From the NCBI RefSeq assembly GCF_037023725.1, contig NZ_CP146077.1:3757001-3821000 (forward strand): a DNA stretch of 64,000 nt. Direction: 5' to 3'. A program made the position numbers and the translations under genes. The stretch comes from Pseudomonas bubulae. Its GTDB lineage: Bacteria > Pseudomonadota > Gammaproteobacteria > Pseudomonadales > Pseudomonadaceae. Below, in pieces: positions 8,854-17,975 of this stretch. Position 1 is the first letter of the stretch. Every line of letters begins with the position of its first letter. The notes under the pieces were generated by a model that had not been told where the DNA came from, made no database searches, and saw only the letters and a program-made list of their open reading frames with translations.

Positions 8854-9624
8854 ATGACGCGCATCCTCGTTACCGGATCCTCCGACGGCCTGGGCCAAAT
8901 GGCGGCACGCCTGCTCGTGGCCAACGGTCATCAGGTCGTGTTGCATGCCCGAAACCACGCCCGGGCGGCCCATGCCATCGCTCAAGTTCCCGGCGCGCAG
9001 ACGGCACTCGTCGGGGACCTTTCCAGCATCGCAGAAACCAAGGCGCTTGCTGCCAGCATCAATGAACTGGGCCCCTTCGATGCCATCATTCACAATGCCG
9101 CTGTCGGCTATCAGGAGCGCGAGCGCATCGCCACAGTGGATGGCCTGCCCCATGTCTTTGCCGTGAACTCTCTGGCGCCCTACATTCTGACCGCCATGGT
9201 CAAGCGACCCAAGCGCCTGGTTTACATGAGCTCCAGGCTTCACTTGAAGGGTAATCCCTCTCTCAGCGACCTGACCTGGGAATCGCGACGCTGGTCCGGG
9301 ATGCAGGCCTACTCGGACTCCAAGCTTCACGCGGTCCTGCTTGCTTTTGCCGCCGCGCGTCACTGGCCAGATGTGCTGTCCAACTGCGTCGAACCAGGTT
9401 GGGTTGCCACGAAGATGGGCGGCCCTGAGGCTACGGATGACCTTGACCTCGCGCCCCGCACCCAGGCGTGGCTCGCTGCAGGCACTGCAGCGCGCGTAAC
9501 CGGCGACTACTTCTATCACCAGCGGTCGGCACAGGTTCACAGCGCTGCGTTTGACCCCGCGCTTCAAGAGCGATACCTGGCCGCTTGTGCGCAACTCTCA
9601 GGCATTGAGTTTCCCCCACGATAA
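8854..9624 (+). CDS. Short-chain dehydrogenase/reductase (SDR)
   Basis: SDR enzymes oxidise or reduce carbonyl/hydroxyl groups with NAD(P). The cofactor motif TGSSDGLG is at the N-terminus (TGxxxGxG), NAA follows (IIHNAA), and the catalytic tetrad is represented by VYMSS and YSDSK (Y-x-x-x-K). The reading frame is open from 8794, but GGAG at 8842-8845 fits the ATG at 8854 (eight-base spacing) better than the one at 8848, giving a compact 256-aa enzyme that starts directly before the Rossmann fold. It is first of four co-oriented genes divergent from a LysR regulator. Substrate unknown; the neighbours suggest turnover of a hydroxy or keto acid or an aromatic breakdown product. Confidence 0.88.
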   Translation: MTRILVTGSSDGLGQMAARLLVANGHQVVLHARNHARAAHAIAQVPGAQTALVGDLSSIAETKALAASINELGPFDAIIHNAAVGYQERERIATVDGLPHVFAVNSLAPYILTAMVKRPKRLVYMSSRLHLKGNPSLSDLTWESRRWSGMQAYSDSKLHAVLLAFAAARHWPDVLSNCVEPGWVATKMGGPEATDDLDLAPRTQAWLAAGTAARVTGDYFYHQRSAQVHSAAFDPALQERYLAACAQLSGIEFPPR

Positions 9625-9743
9625 GTTCGCATGGCCCATCAGTCGGCATGCCGGTCGCCACAGTACACCGGGTGCACGCACGGCTTGGCCTTGAAAAACC
9701 TCACCTTTGCGACCTTTATTTTGAATTTCACAGAGATACGCCC

Positions 9744-10988
9744 ATGCAATCGAAAGTCATAAGGCATCAGGCCGTTACTACGCCGGCAAGTGCCCACGCA
9801 CCCGCAACGCCACACCCTCATGGGGTAACTGTATCCAGGGCACAGGCGATAGCGGCTGTTCTTGCCCTGAGCCTCGGCTGCTTCTCCTTTGTCAGCACCG
9901 AGCTCATGCCCGTAGGCGTGCTGCCAGCGATGGCCGCTGGCCTGAATGTCTCGCTCGGCGCCGCAGGTTATCTGGTTACAATTTTTGCATTTATGGTCGC
10001 TCTGACCGCAGCGCCGCTGACTGGCCTGCTTGGATCGCTCAACCGCAAGACACTGATGGCCGGTCTGCTGGCGGTCTGCTGTATCGGCAATCTGATCACC
10101 TTCCTGGCGCCAAACTACTTCGTCGTTTTCCTTGGACGCATTCTGGTCGCAGGTGCAATCGGCGTGTTCTGGTCGACAGCGGTGGTCACCGCAGTGCACA
10201 TGGTCTCTGCACGAAACGCAGTACGAGCTACATCGATTGTCTTTGGCGGTGTTTCGCTGGCGACGGTGCTGGGGATTCCGGCTGGCACAATGCTCGGTGA
10301 AATGTATGGATGGCGCTCCGTGTTTGCTGCGCTCTCGATACTCAGCCTGGTCGTCTTCACGCTGATCGCATGGTCAGTTCCGGCGGTCCGCATCTCGAAG
10401 GCTGCCAAGCGAGGGGCGATGTCAGCCGTGCTCAAAAGTGGCCCCTTGCTTGTGGTTTTCGGGATCACTGCCCTTGTCGTCACCGGCAACTTTCTGGCTT
10501 ACACCTACGTGTCTCCGTACCTTGAGCAGATTGCCGGCCAGAGCCCTGCACAGGTCAGCATGCTTCTGTTGGTCTATGGCGCGGCAGGTGTAATTACCAA
10601 CTTCGCCGTGGGCCCGTTCGCGTCCAGGGCACCAAGAACCAGCCTGGGTCTGGTGACAGCACTCCTTGCCGCAAGCCTGTCATGCATGAACGCGGCAGCG
10701 GTCAGTCATGCCGCCATTTTCGCTGTGCTTGCTGCGTGGGGCGCTGCATATGGCGCACTTCCGGTGCTGCTGCAGACCCTGGTGTTCAAGGAAGCCTCCA
10801 GGATTCCAGGCGGAGCCGACGCAGCCACCTCCATCAATGTATCTGTATTCAATGCAGCCATCGGCCTGGGCTCGCTGCTGGGCGGACTGCTGATCAATCT
10901 TGCCGGACCGCAACCCATCGCGTACCTGTCCGCCTGCTTCGCCATTGCAGGCTTGGCGGTGATCCTGGTGAGTCGCCAATCTTCATAG
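9744..10988 (+). CDS. MFS transporter, DHA1/AraJ-like
   Basis: The product has about 12 hydrophobic segments and belongs to the major facilitator superfamily. The motif GLLGSLNRKTLM after the second helix corresponds to the MFS motif A loop (G-x-x-x-D/N-R-x-x). The opening FSFVSTELMPVGVLP resembles the drug:proton antiporter-1 group that includes AraJ, YdhP and SotB (sugar or drug efflux). The frame is open from 9648, but the first 32 codons are not typical; the ATG at 9744 gives a 414-aa protein of normal size with a short His/Pro/Ala-rich cytoplasmic tail before helix 1. It lies in the same operon as the SDR and reductase genes and could export or import their substrate. Confidence 0.85.
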   Translation: MQSKVIRHQAVTTPASAHAPATPHPHGVTVSRAQAIAAVLALSLGCFSFVSTELMPVGVLPAMAAGLNVSLGAAGYLVTIFAFMVALTAAPLTGLLGSLNRKTLMAGLLAVCCIGNLITFLAPNYFVVFLGRILVAGAIGVFWSTAVVTAVHMVSARNAVRATSIVFGGVSLATVLGIPAGTMLGEMYGWRSVFAALSILSLVVFTLIAWSVPAVRISKAAKRGAMSAVLKSGPLLVVFGITALVVTGNFLAYTYVSPYLEQIAGQSPAQVSMLLLVYGAAGVITNFAVGPFASRAPRTSLGLVTALLAASLSCMNAAAVSHAAIFAVLAAWGAAYGALPVLLQTLVFKEASRIPGGADAATSINVSVFNAAIGLGSLLGGLLINLAGPQPIAYLSACFAIAGLAVILVSRQSS

Positions 10989-11060
10989 TCGCGCAACCTC
11001 TGACAACCACCGAGTCCTGTCAGCCCCTCCCCCCTTACACGTTGAAATGGAACAAAGCAT

Positions 11061-11933
11061 ATGAGCAGAATCACAGTCCTGGGCCTCGGCGCCATGGGGT
11101 CGCGCATGGCCTCACAATTGCTTGCTGCAGGTCACACAGTCACTGTCTGGAATCGAACCCCCGATGCAGCAGAAGCGCTTGTCAAGCAAGGGGCCTTCCA
11201 CGCGCGCACGCCAAGAGAAGCCAGCGCAGGTGCGGAGTTCGTCATTGCAATGTTGCGTGACAATGATGCGTCTCGCCATGTCTGGCTGGATCGCGAGATC
11301 GGCGCCCTCTCTGGTATGGCAGCGGGAGCAATCGCCATCGAGAGTTCGACACTCACTTCGGGCTGGATCCAGGAGCTCGGCACCCACATGCAGCATGCCC
11401 GGGTGGCGCTGCTGGAAGCGCCGGTATCGGGATCCCGTGCTCAGGCCGATGCGAGGCAACTGGCCTATCTGGCAGGCGGAGAGGAAGAAGTCCTGGAGCG
11501 CTGCCTGCCTCTGCTACGCGTCATGGGCTCTTCAGTCCATCACGTCGGCGGCCTGGGTCATGGCGCTTTGGCGAAACTTGCCACCAACGCCATGCTGGGA
11601 ATACAGGTGACGGGCCTGGCAGAGGTCATCGGGTTATTGGAGCGAAACGGAGCCGATGCATCGCGAGTGCTGGCAGCCATGGCAGGCACCTCCGTCTGGC
11701 CACCGGTTGCTGCCTATCTTTCAGGGAGCATGATGACGGAGAACTTCGCCCCGCAGTTCCCCGTGGCGTTGATTGAAAAGGACTTCGGCTACACGCTCGA
11801 GGAAGCAGGATCAGCAGAGAACGCCCCCACAATTGCCGCAGCACATAATGTTTTCCAGCGCGCAGCAACGCGCGGAATGGGCGACCGGAACATGACAAGC
11901 GTAGTGCGATTGTTCACCGAAAAGCGTGATTGA
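11061..11933 (+). CDS. NAD(P)-dependent beta-hydroxyacid dehydrogenase family reductase
   Basis: This 290-aa protein has the layout of 3-hydroxyisobutyrate / tartronate semialdehyde / GLYR1-type reductases. An N-terminal Rossmann domain begins with VLGLGAMGSRMA (GxGxxG), the substrate-binding signature EAPVSGSRAQAD is at about residue 117 (family consensus DAPVSGG), and the catalytic lysine lies in LAKLATNAMLG at about residue 175 (family G-x-G-x-x-x-K-x-x-N). The C-terminal half is the usual all-helical dimer domain. It is third in the LysR-divergent operon. Such enzymes reduce or oxidise small 3-hydroxyacids or semialdehydes; the exact substrate cannot be assigned. Confidence 0.88.
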   Translation: MSRITVLGLGAMGSRMASQLLAAGHTVTVWNRTPDAAEALVKQGAFHARTPREASAGAEFVIAMLRDNDASRHVWLDREIGALSGMAAGAIAIESSTLTSGWIQELGTHMQHARVALLEAPVSGSRAQADARQLAYLAGGEEEVLERCLPLLRVMGSSVHHVGGLGHGALAKLATNAMLGIQVTGLAEVIGLLERNGADASRVLAAMAGTSVWPPVAAYLSGSMMTENFAPQFPVALIEKDFGYTLEEAGSAENAPTIAAAHNVFQRAATRGMGDRNMTSVVRLFTEKRD

Positions 11934-12105
11934 TCCCGCGAACCCACTGGGTCCTTGTGGCATGCAAACCGAGATGCCCCTCCCCCGCACTTTGCGTGCA
12001 ATGAAGCATGACTGACAGTGGCTGCGGGTTTGTATCCCGCAACCAGCCTGGTGCCTGGCGCGCTCGGCTCCTGCGCATATTCTGATACTGCAACTGGAGA
12101 CAACA

Positions 12106-12963
12106 ATGAAGCTCTTTCGCTATGTTAAGCATGATGGCGTGTATCCGGGCATGGTCGATTCATCGGGACAGCTGCGGGACATATCAGCCCATGTGGATGA
12201 CGTCTCGCGCGCGTGCTTGTCCGATACGGAACTTGCCCGGCTTTGTGAGCTTGACGAACACCGGCTTCCGCTTATTTCGACCCCGGTTCGCTACCTGCCA
12301 CCGATAAGCGATATCAGCAAGTTCATCGCAATTGGTTTGAACTACCTGGACCACGCCGAAGAGGCCGGTCTTGCGATCCCGTCCGAACCGTTGGTGTTCT
12401 TCAAACCGGTCAGTTGCATCAGCGGGGCCGATGACCCCATCGTACAACCTCCCCACTCAAGGCAATTGGACTGGGAGGTTGAGCTGGGGGTCGTCATCGG
12501 AAAGCGCGCCCGTTACGTTCCGGTTGCCCAGGCACTTGAACATGTGGCGGGCTACTGCGTGGCCAATGATGTTTCCGATCGTGGATTCCAGTTTCAGAGC
12601 TCGCAATGGGACAAAGGCAAGAGCTCCGACTCCTTTGGGCCGCTGGGTCCCTGGCTCGTGACCCGTGATGAGGTCCCGGATCCGCAGAGCCTGCCAATGT
12701 GGCTGGAAGTCAACGGCCAACGGCGACAGGAAGGAAACACCCAGACCATGATCTTCAGCGTTGCAGAGATTATTTCCTACTGCAGTCACTACATGACCCT
12801 CGATGTTGGGGATGTGATCATCACCGGCACCCCGCCTGGCGTGTCGATGGGAATGAAGCCACATCCGGAATGGCTGGAACCGGGGGATGAAGTAGTGCTG
12901 TCGATCTGCGGCCTTGGTGTGCAACGACACGTTGTGATGCGATACGAGGCAGAGCAGGCGTAA
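12106..12963 (+). CDS. Fumarylacetoacetate hydrolase (FAH) family protein
   Basis: The 285-aa product matches the FAH family, which hydrolyses C-C bonds in beta-diketo acids or hydrates/decarboxylates related 2-keto acids. Family landmarks are IGLNYLDHAEE (about residues 73-83, H active-site region), EPLVFFKPVSCISG, the metal ligands in DWEVELGVVIGK (D-x-E-x-E), VANDVSDRGFQ, and the C-terminal ITGTPPGVSMG. All are intact, so the enzyme should be active with Mg2+ or Mn2+. GGAGAC precedes the ATG. It ends the four-gene operon and suggests that the pathway cleaves or rearranges an acylpyruvate-type intermediate. Confidence 0.9.
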   Translation: MKLFRYVKHDGVYPGMVDSSGQLRDISAHVDDVSRACLSDTELARLCELDEHRLPLISTPVRYLPPISDISKFIAIGLNYLDHAEEAGLAIPSEPLVFFKPVSCISGADDPIVQPPHSRQLDWEVELGVVIGKRARYVPVAQALEHVAGYCVANDVSDRGFQFQSSQWDKGKSSDSFGPLGPWLVTRDEVPDPQSLPMWLEVNGQRRQEGNTQTMIFSVAEIISYCSHYMTLDVGDVIITGTPPGVSMGMKPHPEWLEPGDEVVLSICGLGVQRHVVMRYEAEQA

Positions 12964-12984
12964 ATCTTGCCTGCTCCGAACCTG

Positions 12985-13003
12985 AGGCTGCATAACGCAG
13001 CCT
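12985..13003 (+). terminator. Stem-loop after the FAH gene
   Basis: AGGCTGC (12985-12991) and GCAGCCT (12997-13003) flank a five-base loop 22 bases after the FAH stop. No T tract follows, so this is a candidate terminator or a transcript-end stabiliser. Confidence 0.4.
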
Positions 13004-13080
13004 GACACGCAGCTAAGCCAAGTGCCAAACCCTGTCTACACTGATGCTCATACCACGTGAGCTCGCAGGGAGCGCAAAGC

Positions 13081-13434
13081 ATGGGAGCAATCGCCAGCTG
13101 GACTTTTTTGTTGGTTGTGGTTGTAGTTGTGGGTGTGCTTAGCTTTTTTATGTTGCGAGCGGGTGTTCAAAACGACCGGCGTATCAGAGAAGAACTCTAC
13201 CTAACCTTCGAAAGCACAATGCAACAACACGGGGTCCGGACTTACGAAATCCTGAAAGAGAGCATTTGGATTAGAAACGGCATGCGCCTATCAGAGCTGC
13301 ACCGAATTGTATTGGCCGACACCGGGCACTACTTTCTTTATTTCCAGGCAACCGGTACGCCGCCCTATTTTGCCCCCTTAACAGAGAAGCGCGCGATGCA
13401 AGCTTCAGCAGGCAAGATCGGGATTCAGGCATGA
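13081..13434 (+). CDS. Small membrane-anchored protein of unknown function
   Basis: The ATG at 13081 has AGGGAG eight bases upstream and is preferred over the in-frame GTG at 13057. The 117-aa product has one N-terminal transmembrane helix (about residues 5-27, TFLLVVVVVVGVLSFFML) followed by a soluble domain of about 90 residues. I see no lipobox and no recognisable motif. It is separated from the FAH gene by a stem-loop and is probably its own unit. Function unknown. Confidence 0.6.
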   Translation: MGAIASWTFLLVVVVVVGVLSFFMLRAGVQNDRRIREELYLTFESTMQQHGVRTYEILKESIWIRNGMRLSELHRIVLADTGHYFLYFQATGTPPYFAPLTEKRAMQASAGKIGIQA

Positions 13435-13687
13435 CCGCATAAAAGCCATGCCTTTGCCATTGGCGGGCAATGCATGCATCCACGACTTCTCGCCCAGCTG
13501 AAACAGAGCAAGCGACGACATATTGCCGACCTTCCCGCTTGAAATAGTGGCACGAGGCCTGAATCTCTAGGCGATAAATCCGCAGCCGTTACACCCGTCC
13601 ACACGCGATTGTCGTCGATCATCAAAAGACGACAGATTGACTGAGTGTCACATGGGTATCCGTTACTGATCCGGCAGGCGGGGACGA

Positions 13688-14920
13688 TCAGAAGGCTATC
13701 GAACGGTTGTAATTTGATGTCGCCACTATTTTCCCGCGCTTCAACACCATAAGACGAGCCGGCAAGTCGAGGATAACCCCGGCGACCGACTGGGTATCCA
13801 CCAGCACCAGGTCTGCATTTTTGCCGGTTTCCAGCCCATAGTTATTCAGCCCCAGGGCTTTTGCGGGATTAGTTGTGAGCATTCCCAATACTGTGGCCTG
13901 ATCATCGGCCCCACCCAGGTGGCATGCAGGCATTGCCAATTGCGCAATATTCAGCAGATCGCCTGTCCCATACGGGGTAAAAGCGTTGCGTATATTGTTC
14001 GTGGCCAAACAGACATTTACACCACCGTCTCGCAACGCACGAACGGGCGTGAGTGAGCGGCGGACGTTATGGCTGTCGCCTCGAGCACCGAGATGCAAGT
14101 CGGTGGCTGGCAGGCACATTACGCTGATTCCAGCATCACGGATCAGGCTGATAATATCCACTCGCTGTTCCGCTGCTACGGCTCCAAGGCTCGTAAGATG
14201 ACCTACGCAGACGCGGCCTTCATACCCTTCCTTGATGGTCTTGCGCGCGAGGTATTCAATGGTCATGTTCTCTGCCGTATCGGCAAAATCCTGATGGAAA
14301 TCTATATCTTTTCCAAACTGTTTAGCCAGGCTGAAAACATAATCAATATGTTCGAAGGGTGAACGATCGTTATAGGGAATACCGCCGACGACATCGGCAC
14401 CTTTTTCCATCGCCGCAACCATCATGTGCTTCATTCCCGGTAGTTTGAAAATGCCTTCCTGTGGGAAGGCAACTACCTGAATGTCGATCATGTCGCGAAA
14501 CTTCTTGCGTAGCTCCAGGACAACATCAAACCCTGTGAAACCTTGTGAGGGGTCAAATTCGGCATGTGCGCGTACATGGGTAGTACCGGCCTGCACAAGT
14601 GAGCGTAATACCTGCGTTGAACGCTCGAGAATATCCTCCCGGGTCAACATCGGTTTAAGCTCAGCTGTAACGGCAATCGCCTCCTTGAGGGTTCCGGTGC
14701 GATTGACCTTACGGTGCATGACATTGGCTTTTTCCAGATGCAGATGCCCCTCGACAAAAGCCGGCATCAATACATTTCCATTTCCCTGGACTTCCTGCCG
14801 TGCCCGCACTGTAATTCCCGGGGAAATAATGGCAACTTTCCCATTGTGTACGGCGACGTCGGTTAAAGGTTTTCCATCGGCAATGCGTACATTGCGAAAT
14901 ATCAGATCCATAAACCTCAC
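13688..14920 (-). CDS. Amidohydrolase, cytosine deaminase/AtzC-like, with altered active-site residues
   Basis: The 410-aa protein has the TIM-barrel amidohydrolase fold of the CodA/AtzC group. The metal pair is in EGHLHLEK (H-x-H), a third His in DFHQDFAD, a fourth in VGHLTS. In E. coli CodA the third His is followed two residues later by a catalytic Glu (HCDE) and the barrel ends with GHDD; here the equivalents read HQDF and TNNIRN, so both the Glu and the metal/catalytic Asp seem replaced (Phe and Asn). It may therefore act on another substrate or be impaired. The second ATG (MDLIFRN, 14911) is the better start. It stands alone between the operon above and the cyanate locus. Confidence 0.78.
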   Translation of the reverse strand: MRFMDLIFRNVRIADGKPLTDVAVHNGKVAIISPGITVRARQEVQGNGNVLMPAFVEGHLHLEKANVMHRKVNRTGTLKEAIAVTAELKPMLTREDILERSTQVLRSLVQAGTTHVRAHAEFDPSQGFTGFDVVLELRKKFRDMIDIQVVAFPQEGIFKLPGMKHMMVAAMEKGADVVGGIPYNDRSPFEHIDYVFSLAKQFGKDIDFHQDFADTAENMTIEYLARKTIKEGYEGRVCVGHLTSLGAVAAEQRVDIISLIRDAGISVMCLPATDLHLGARGDSHNVRRSLTPVRALRDGGVNVCLATNNIRNAFTPYGTGDLLNIAQLAMPACHLGGADDQATVLGMLTTNPAKALGLNNYGLETGKNADLVLVDTQSVAGVILDLPARLMVLKRGKIVATSNYNRSIAF

Positions 14921-15112
14921 TCCTTAATTCAGACAACTTCCGTTTCTCGAGCATCGACCTCTGGAGGTCATGCTGCGCCTGCTTCATGACTGCCAGCACA
15001 TTGCCCATGAGCACGCACGACAGAGCTGCAAAGGAACGCAACAGTGTCCAGAATCAGCAGGAAAAAATTAAAAGACGTATTAAATATTTGCGGTATAGAT
15101 AGGAAGCACACA

Positions 15113-15367
15113 CTAACCGTTAGAACAACCATTCCCCATTACGCGGTATTCGAGAATATGCCTATGCCCCTTGGAGTCTTCATACATCATACGCGCAGGC
15201 ACCACTTCACAGACATTTGGCACTTCACCCATCGAAATGATTTTTGCGATATCAAGGTCTTGTGAATAACTGTACTGCTCTACCTGAATGTCGTTGTCTG
15301 CTAGAGGCTGCCCAGCCAAAGCCACAGTGCACAAGCTACTGAGCCCTGCCAACAATAAAATTTTCAT
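15113..15367 (-). CDS. DUF2790 exported mini-protein
   Basis: This 84-aa protein starts at ATG 15367 with a signal peptide (MKILLLAGLSSLCTVALA) and carries the DUF2790 pattern: a Tyr-rich opening (QYSYSQDLDIAKIIS), a conserved VPNVCEVVPARM block and the closing YRVMGNGC. DUF2790 proteins are almost confined to Pseudomonas, which supports the taxonomic reading. Two Cys residues remain in the mature form and could make a disulfide in the periplasm. Function is unknown for the family; some members are stress- or copper-responsive. Confidence 0.8.
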   Translation of the reverse strand: MKILLLAGLSSLCTVALAGQPLADNDIQVEQYSYSQDLDIAKIISMGEVPNVCEVVPARMMYEDSKGHRHILEYRVMGNGCSNG

Positions 15368-15440
15368 GTTCAAACACCTGGGGCTATCGCGTGACGCAAA
15401 TACCCTTCAATACTTACAGGGTCAATGTAGCGCTTCATGA

Positions 15441-15465
15441 CTCGGCGTCGTATTACGACGCCGAG
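15441..15465 (-). terminator. Strong stem-loop downstream of cynS
   Basis: CTCGGCGTCGT and ACGACGCCGAG form an 11-bp perfect GC-rich stem with a three-base loop, 12 bases after the cynS stop. There is no T tract on either side, but position and stability suit transcription termination of cynTS. Confidence 0.55.
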
Positions 15466-15476
15466 ACACTCAACTA

Positions 15477-15947
15477 TCAGAAAGGCTTGGTGGGCAGGTA
15501 TTTACCATCCAGGGTAATGACTGCGCGCGACCCACCCTCTGGATCTTCGACTTTTTTAATATCCAGTTTGAAGTTGATAGCACTGATAATGCCGTCACCG
15601 AACTTCTCATGGACCAACGCCTTAAGCGTGGTGCCGTAGACCTGCAGCATCTCGTAAAAGCGGTAGATAGTGGGGTCGGTCGGTATACCATTGTCGATGC
15701 TGCCGCGCATCGGGATGGTTTGCAGCAGCGCCACGCCATCAACATCGAGGCCGAGCTTTTCGCCCACTACTGTGGCCGCTGCTTTGGGCAAGGGATGTTG
15801 GCCGAGCAGCGCGGCAGTGACGAACGCCTCGCTGAGCCCTGTGCCATCGGTGATCTGGGCAAATGACAGGTCATTCCGGGCTTTAGCCAGCAAAATGACT
15901 TCGGTCAGGGCCAGACGCGAACCTGGATTGATTTGGGACTGGATCAT
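15477..15947 (-). CDS. cynS: Cyanate hydratase (cyanase)
   Basis: Cyanase converts cyanate and bicarbonate into ammonia and CO2. The 156-aa length from ATG 15947 equals the usual family length, with AGGAG ahead of it; the longer frame to 15980 is unlikely. The N-terminal helical domain ([23 protein letters not shown], [15 protein letters not shown]) and the C-terminal catalytic part are intact: the family Arg and Glu lie in [14 protein letters not shown], and the Ser in [10 protein letters not shown]. It lies directly after cynT, so carbonic anhydrase and cyanase are co-expressed as in E. coli cynTS. Confidence 0.95.
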   Translation of the reverse strand: MIQSQINPGSRLALTEVILLAKARNDLSFAQITDGTGLSEAFVTAALLGQHPLPKAAATVVGEKLGLDVDGVALLQTIPMRGSIDNGIPTDPTIYRFYEMLQVYGTTLKALVHEKFGDGIISAINFKLDIKKVEDPEGGSRAVITLDGKYLPTKPF

Positions 15948-15976
15948 GGTGTTATCTCCTGGGGTAATAAACGAGT

Positions 15977-16636
15977 TCAAGCAGATTGCTTCTGTTGATA
16001 GGGAGCGGCACGTGCGCCGGGGTTGTCCACAAGGGGCGCAAACTTGCCGGTGTTACTATCGAAAGCATCCATACGGCCGCTCTCGATGTCATAGACCCAG
16101 CCATGCAGTGCTACGCGTCCCTCTTCGAGGGCCAGGCGTACCGATGGATGCGTCCGGATATTTGCCAACTGGGCGATCACGTTTTCTCGAACCATCGCCT
16201 CAACACTGCTGTGTGGGTCCTTATGTTTACGCGCTTCATTCACCACTCGAGCAGAGTCGGCGTAGCGTAACCAGCCTGCCACTGCGGGCATGTGATCCAG
16301 GCACTTGCAGGTGGCAATGGCAGTCATTGCGCCGCAATCAGAGTGCCCGCAGATAACGATGTCGGAGACTTGCAAGGCAGCAACGGCATACTCGACCGAG
16401 GCCGACACACCGCCAGGCTCAGGGCCGTAGGGCGGCACGATGTTGCCGGCGTTGCGAATGACAAACAGGTCGCCGGGCTCTCGCTGCGTAACCAGCTCCG
16501 GAACCAATCGGCTGTCAGAGCAGGAGATAAACAGAGCCCTTGGGCTTTGCTGATTAGCCAGATTCTTGAACAGGCCGGCGCGTTCCGGAAAAGCGTTAAG
16601 TTGAAACTTTAGAAAACCATCGATGATGTCTTTCAT
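15977..16636 (-). CDS. cynT: Beta-carbonic anhydrase of the cyanate operon
   Basis: CynT recycles CO2 to bicarbonate, the co-substrate of cyanase. The start at 16636 ([12 protein letters not shown]) has GAGGAGTC just upstream and gives a 219-aa protein of normal size. The zinc ligands of beta-carbonic anhydrases are visible: Cys and Asp in [10 protein letters not shown], and His and Cys in [19 protein letters not shown] and the [11 protein letters not shown] stretch are also family-typical. It is first in the cynTS operon, 29 bases before cynS, and divergent from cynR. Confidence 0.95.
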   Translation of the reverse strand: MKDIIDGFLKFQLNAFPERAGLFKNLANQQSPRALFISCSDSRLVPELVTQREPGDLFVIRNAGNIVPPYGPEPGGVSASVEYAVAALQVSDIVICGHSDCGAMTAIATCKCLDHMPAVAGWLRYADSARVVNEARKHKDPHSSVEAMVRENVIAQLANIRTHPSVRLALEEGRVALHGWVYDIESGRMDAFDSNTGKFAPLVDNPGARAAPYQQKQSA

Positions 16637-16706
16637 GGTGACTCCTCTTGGTCGCGATGCGTTGGAGCAGAGATTACGGAGTCCGTGACATAAGGTAAAA
16701 GTCTCA

Positions 16707-16729
16707 TTTATGATGGAGTACATCAGATA
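16707..16729. promoter_or_regulatory. Candidate CynR operator
   Basis: TGATG-GAGTA-CATCA (16711-16725) is a perfect interrupted dyad, flanked by TTA on the left and GATAA on the right, in the 98-base gap between cynT and cynR. It ends ten bases before the cynR start, fitting an autoregulatory LysR-type site. Confidence 0.55.
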
Positions 16730-16734
16730 ATCTT

Positions 16735-17637
16735 ATGGCTCTGAGCATGCTGGCACGTCACATCAAATACTTTCTCGCTGTGGCGCAACACCACAGCTTC
16801 ACGAAAGCAGCTGCTGCGCTGCATGTTTCGCAGCCCGCGCTGTCACAGCAAGTCAGGCAACTTGAGGAAAGTCTTTCTGCCCAGTTATTTGACCGATCGG
16901 GACGTACGACGCGGCTGACTGACGCCGGCGAAGTGTATTTACGCTATGCACGCCGGGCTTCGCAGGAACTGGAGGAAGGAAAACGTGCAATCCATGACGT
17001 GGGCGATTTGAGTCGCGGGGCACTCAGGGTTGCATTGACACCGACGTTCACCACATATCTGGTCGGACCACTGGTCGAAGCTTTCCACAGCCGATATCCG
17101 AATATCACCTTGAACCTGCGTGAGATCGCTCAAGAACAGATGGAGGAGCTTCTGCTGGCCGATGAGCTGGACGTGGGTATCGCTTTCGAGGACGGGCACT
17201 CTCAGGACATAGAGACCCAGCCGCTTCTGATAGAAGCCCTCGCGCTGGTGGTTGGGGAAAGACACCCGTTGGCTGGACAGAGTGCTATTGACCTGGACGC
17301 TCTGAGTGCCGAATCACTGATCCTGCTCAGCGAAGAGTTTGCCACTCGCGAGCAGATCGACCGCTACTGTCGCCAGCACAACATTACCCCGCGGGTGAAA
17401 ATGGAGGCCAATGTTATCGGTGCAGTCATCGAAGTGGTGCGCAGGACCACACTGTCGACCCTGTTACCGGCAACCGTCGCGCTTGCACATCAGGGGCTGT
17501 TTGCCATTGAACTAAGCCCTCAGCGACTGCACCGTACCGCCGTATTGATGCAGCGCAAAGGGGCCTACCAGACTTCAGCTGCACGTGCCTTCATCGAACT
17601 GGCCACAGACATTGCGGCCCAACTCGAGAAGAGATAA
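16735..17637 (+). CDS. cynR: CynR-like LysR regulator of cyanate degradation
   Basis: This 300-aa LysR protein has an N-terminal helix-turn-helix ([24 protein letters not shown]) with the [19 protein letters not shown] wing and a C-terminal effector domain. Divergent placement from cynTS and strong resemblance to CynR (opening [18 protein letters not shown]) support its role as the cyanate-responsive activator of the operon. The ATG at 16735 encodes MALSML; the second Met at 16747 matches the usual CynR N-terminus (MLARH) and is an alternative start. The interrupted dyad in the intergenic gap is its probable site. Confidence 0.9.
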   Translation: MALSMLARHIKYFLAVAQHHSFTKAAAALHVSQPALSQQVRQLEESLSAQLFDRSGRTTRLTDAGEVYLRYARRASQELEEGKRAIHDVGDLSRGALRVALTPTFTTYLVGPLVEAFHSRYPNITLNLREIAQEQMEELLLADELDVGIAFEDGHSQDIETQPLLIEALALVVGERHPLAGQSAIDLDALSAESLILLSEEFATREQIDRYCRQHNITPRVKMEANVIGAVIEVVRRTTLSTLLPATVALAHQGLFAIELSPQRLHRTAVLMQRKGAYQTSAARAFIELATDIAAQLEKR

Positions 17638-17785
17638 GGGCATCTGATAGGTGCCCGGAGTTGATACGCCCGCGCAGCACGTTCACGACTTTAAGTCGGG
17701 TCAGCTCCGAGGCGTGGTCAAAAAATCTTCAATGGATTGCAGCAGATGACCGAGACGGTCTTGCTGATCATCATTTCCTCAAGAC

Positions 17786-17809
17786 AAAAAAAACCGCGAA
17801 ATGCGGGTT
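17786..17809 (-). terminator. Minus-strand hairpin with T tract
   Basis: AACCCGC-ATTTC-GCGGTT followed by eight T is a classic rho-independent terminator when read on the minus strand. No gene is apparent upstream of it on that strand, so it may be a relic or terminate antisense transcription from the lipoprotein region. The rest of the 338-base gap (17638-17975) shows nothing else. Confidence 0.55.
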
Positions 17810-17975
17810 CAGGGATTACGAGCAAAAGGCTAGGGCCAGAGCCGATTGCTTTCGTGCTGCTTGCTCTCTCAACCGCGCAAGTCAGCCAGGCGGTTGAGCT
17901 GCACATTGTCTTCTACACTCTTTTTCGCCAGCTTTTGGACAAGCCTATGAAGGCCAAATATAAAAGGGAGTAAGG

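Noticed and set aside
8803..9594. A 263-codon minus-strand frame under the SDR gene
   Set aside because: It is antisense to a well-supported SDR gene and shows no domain; GC-rich codon bias produces such shadows.
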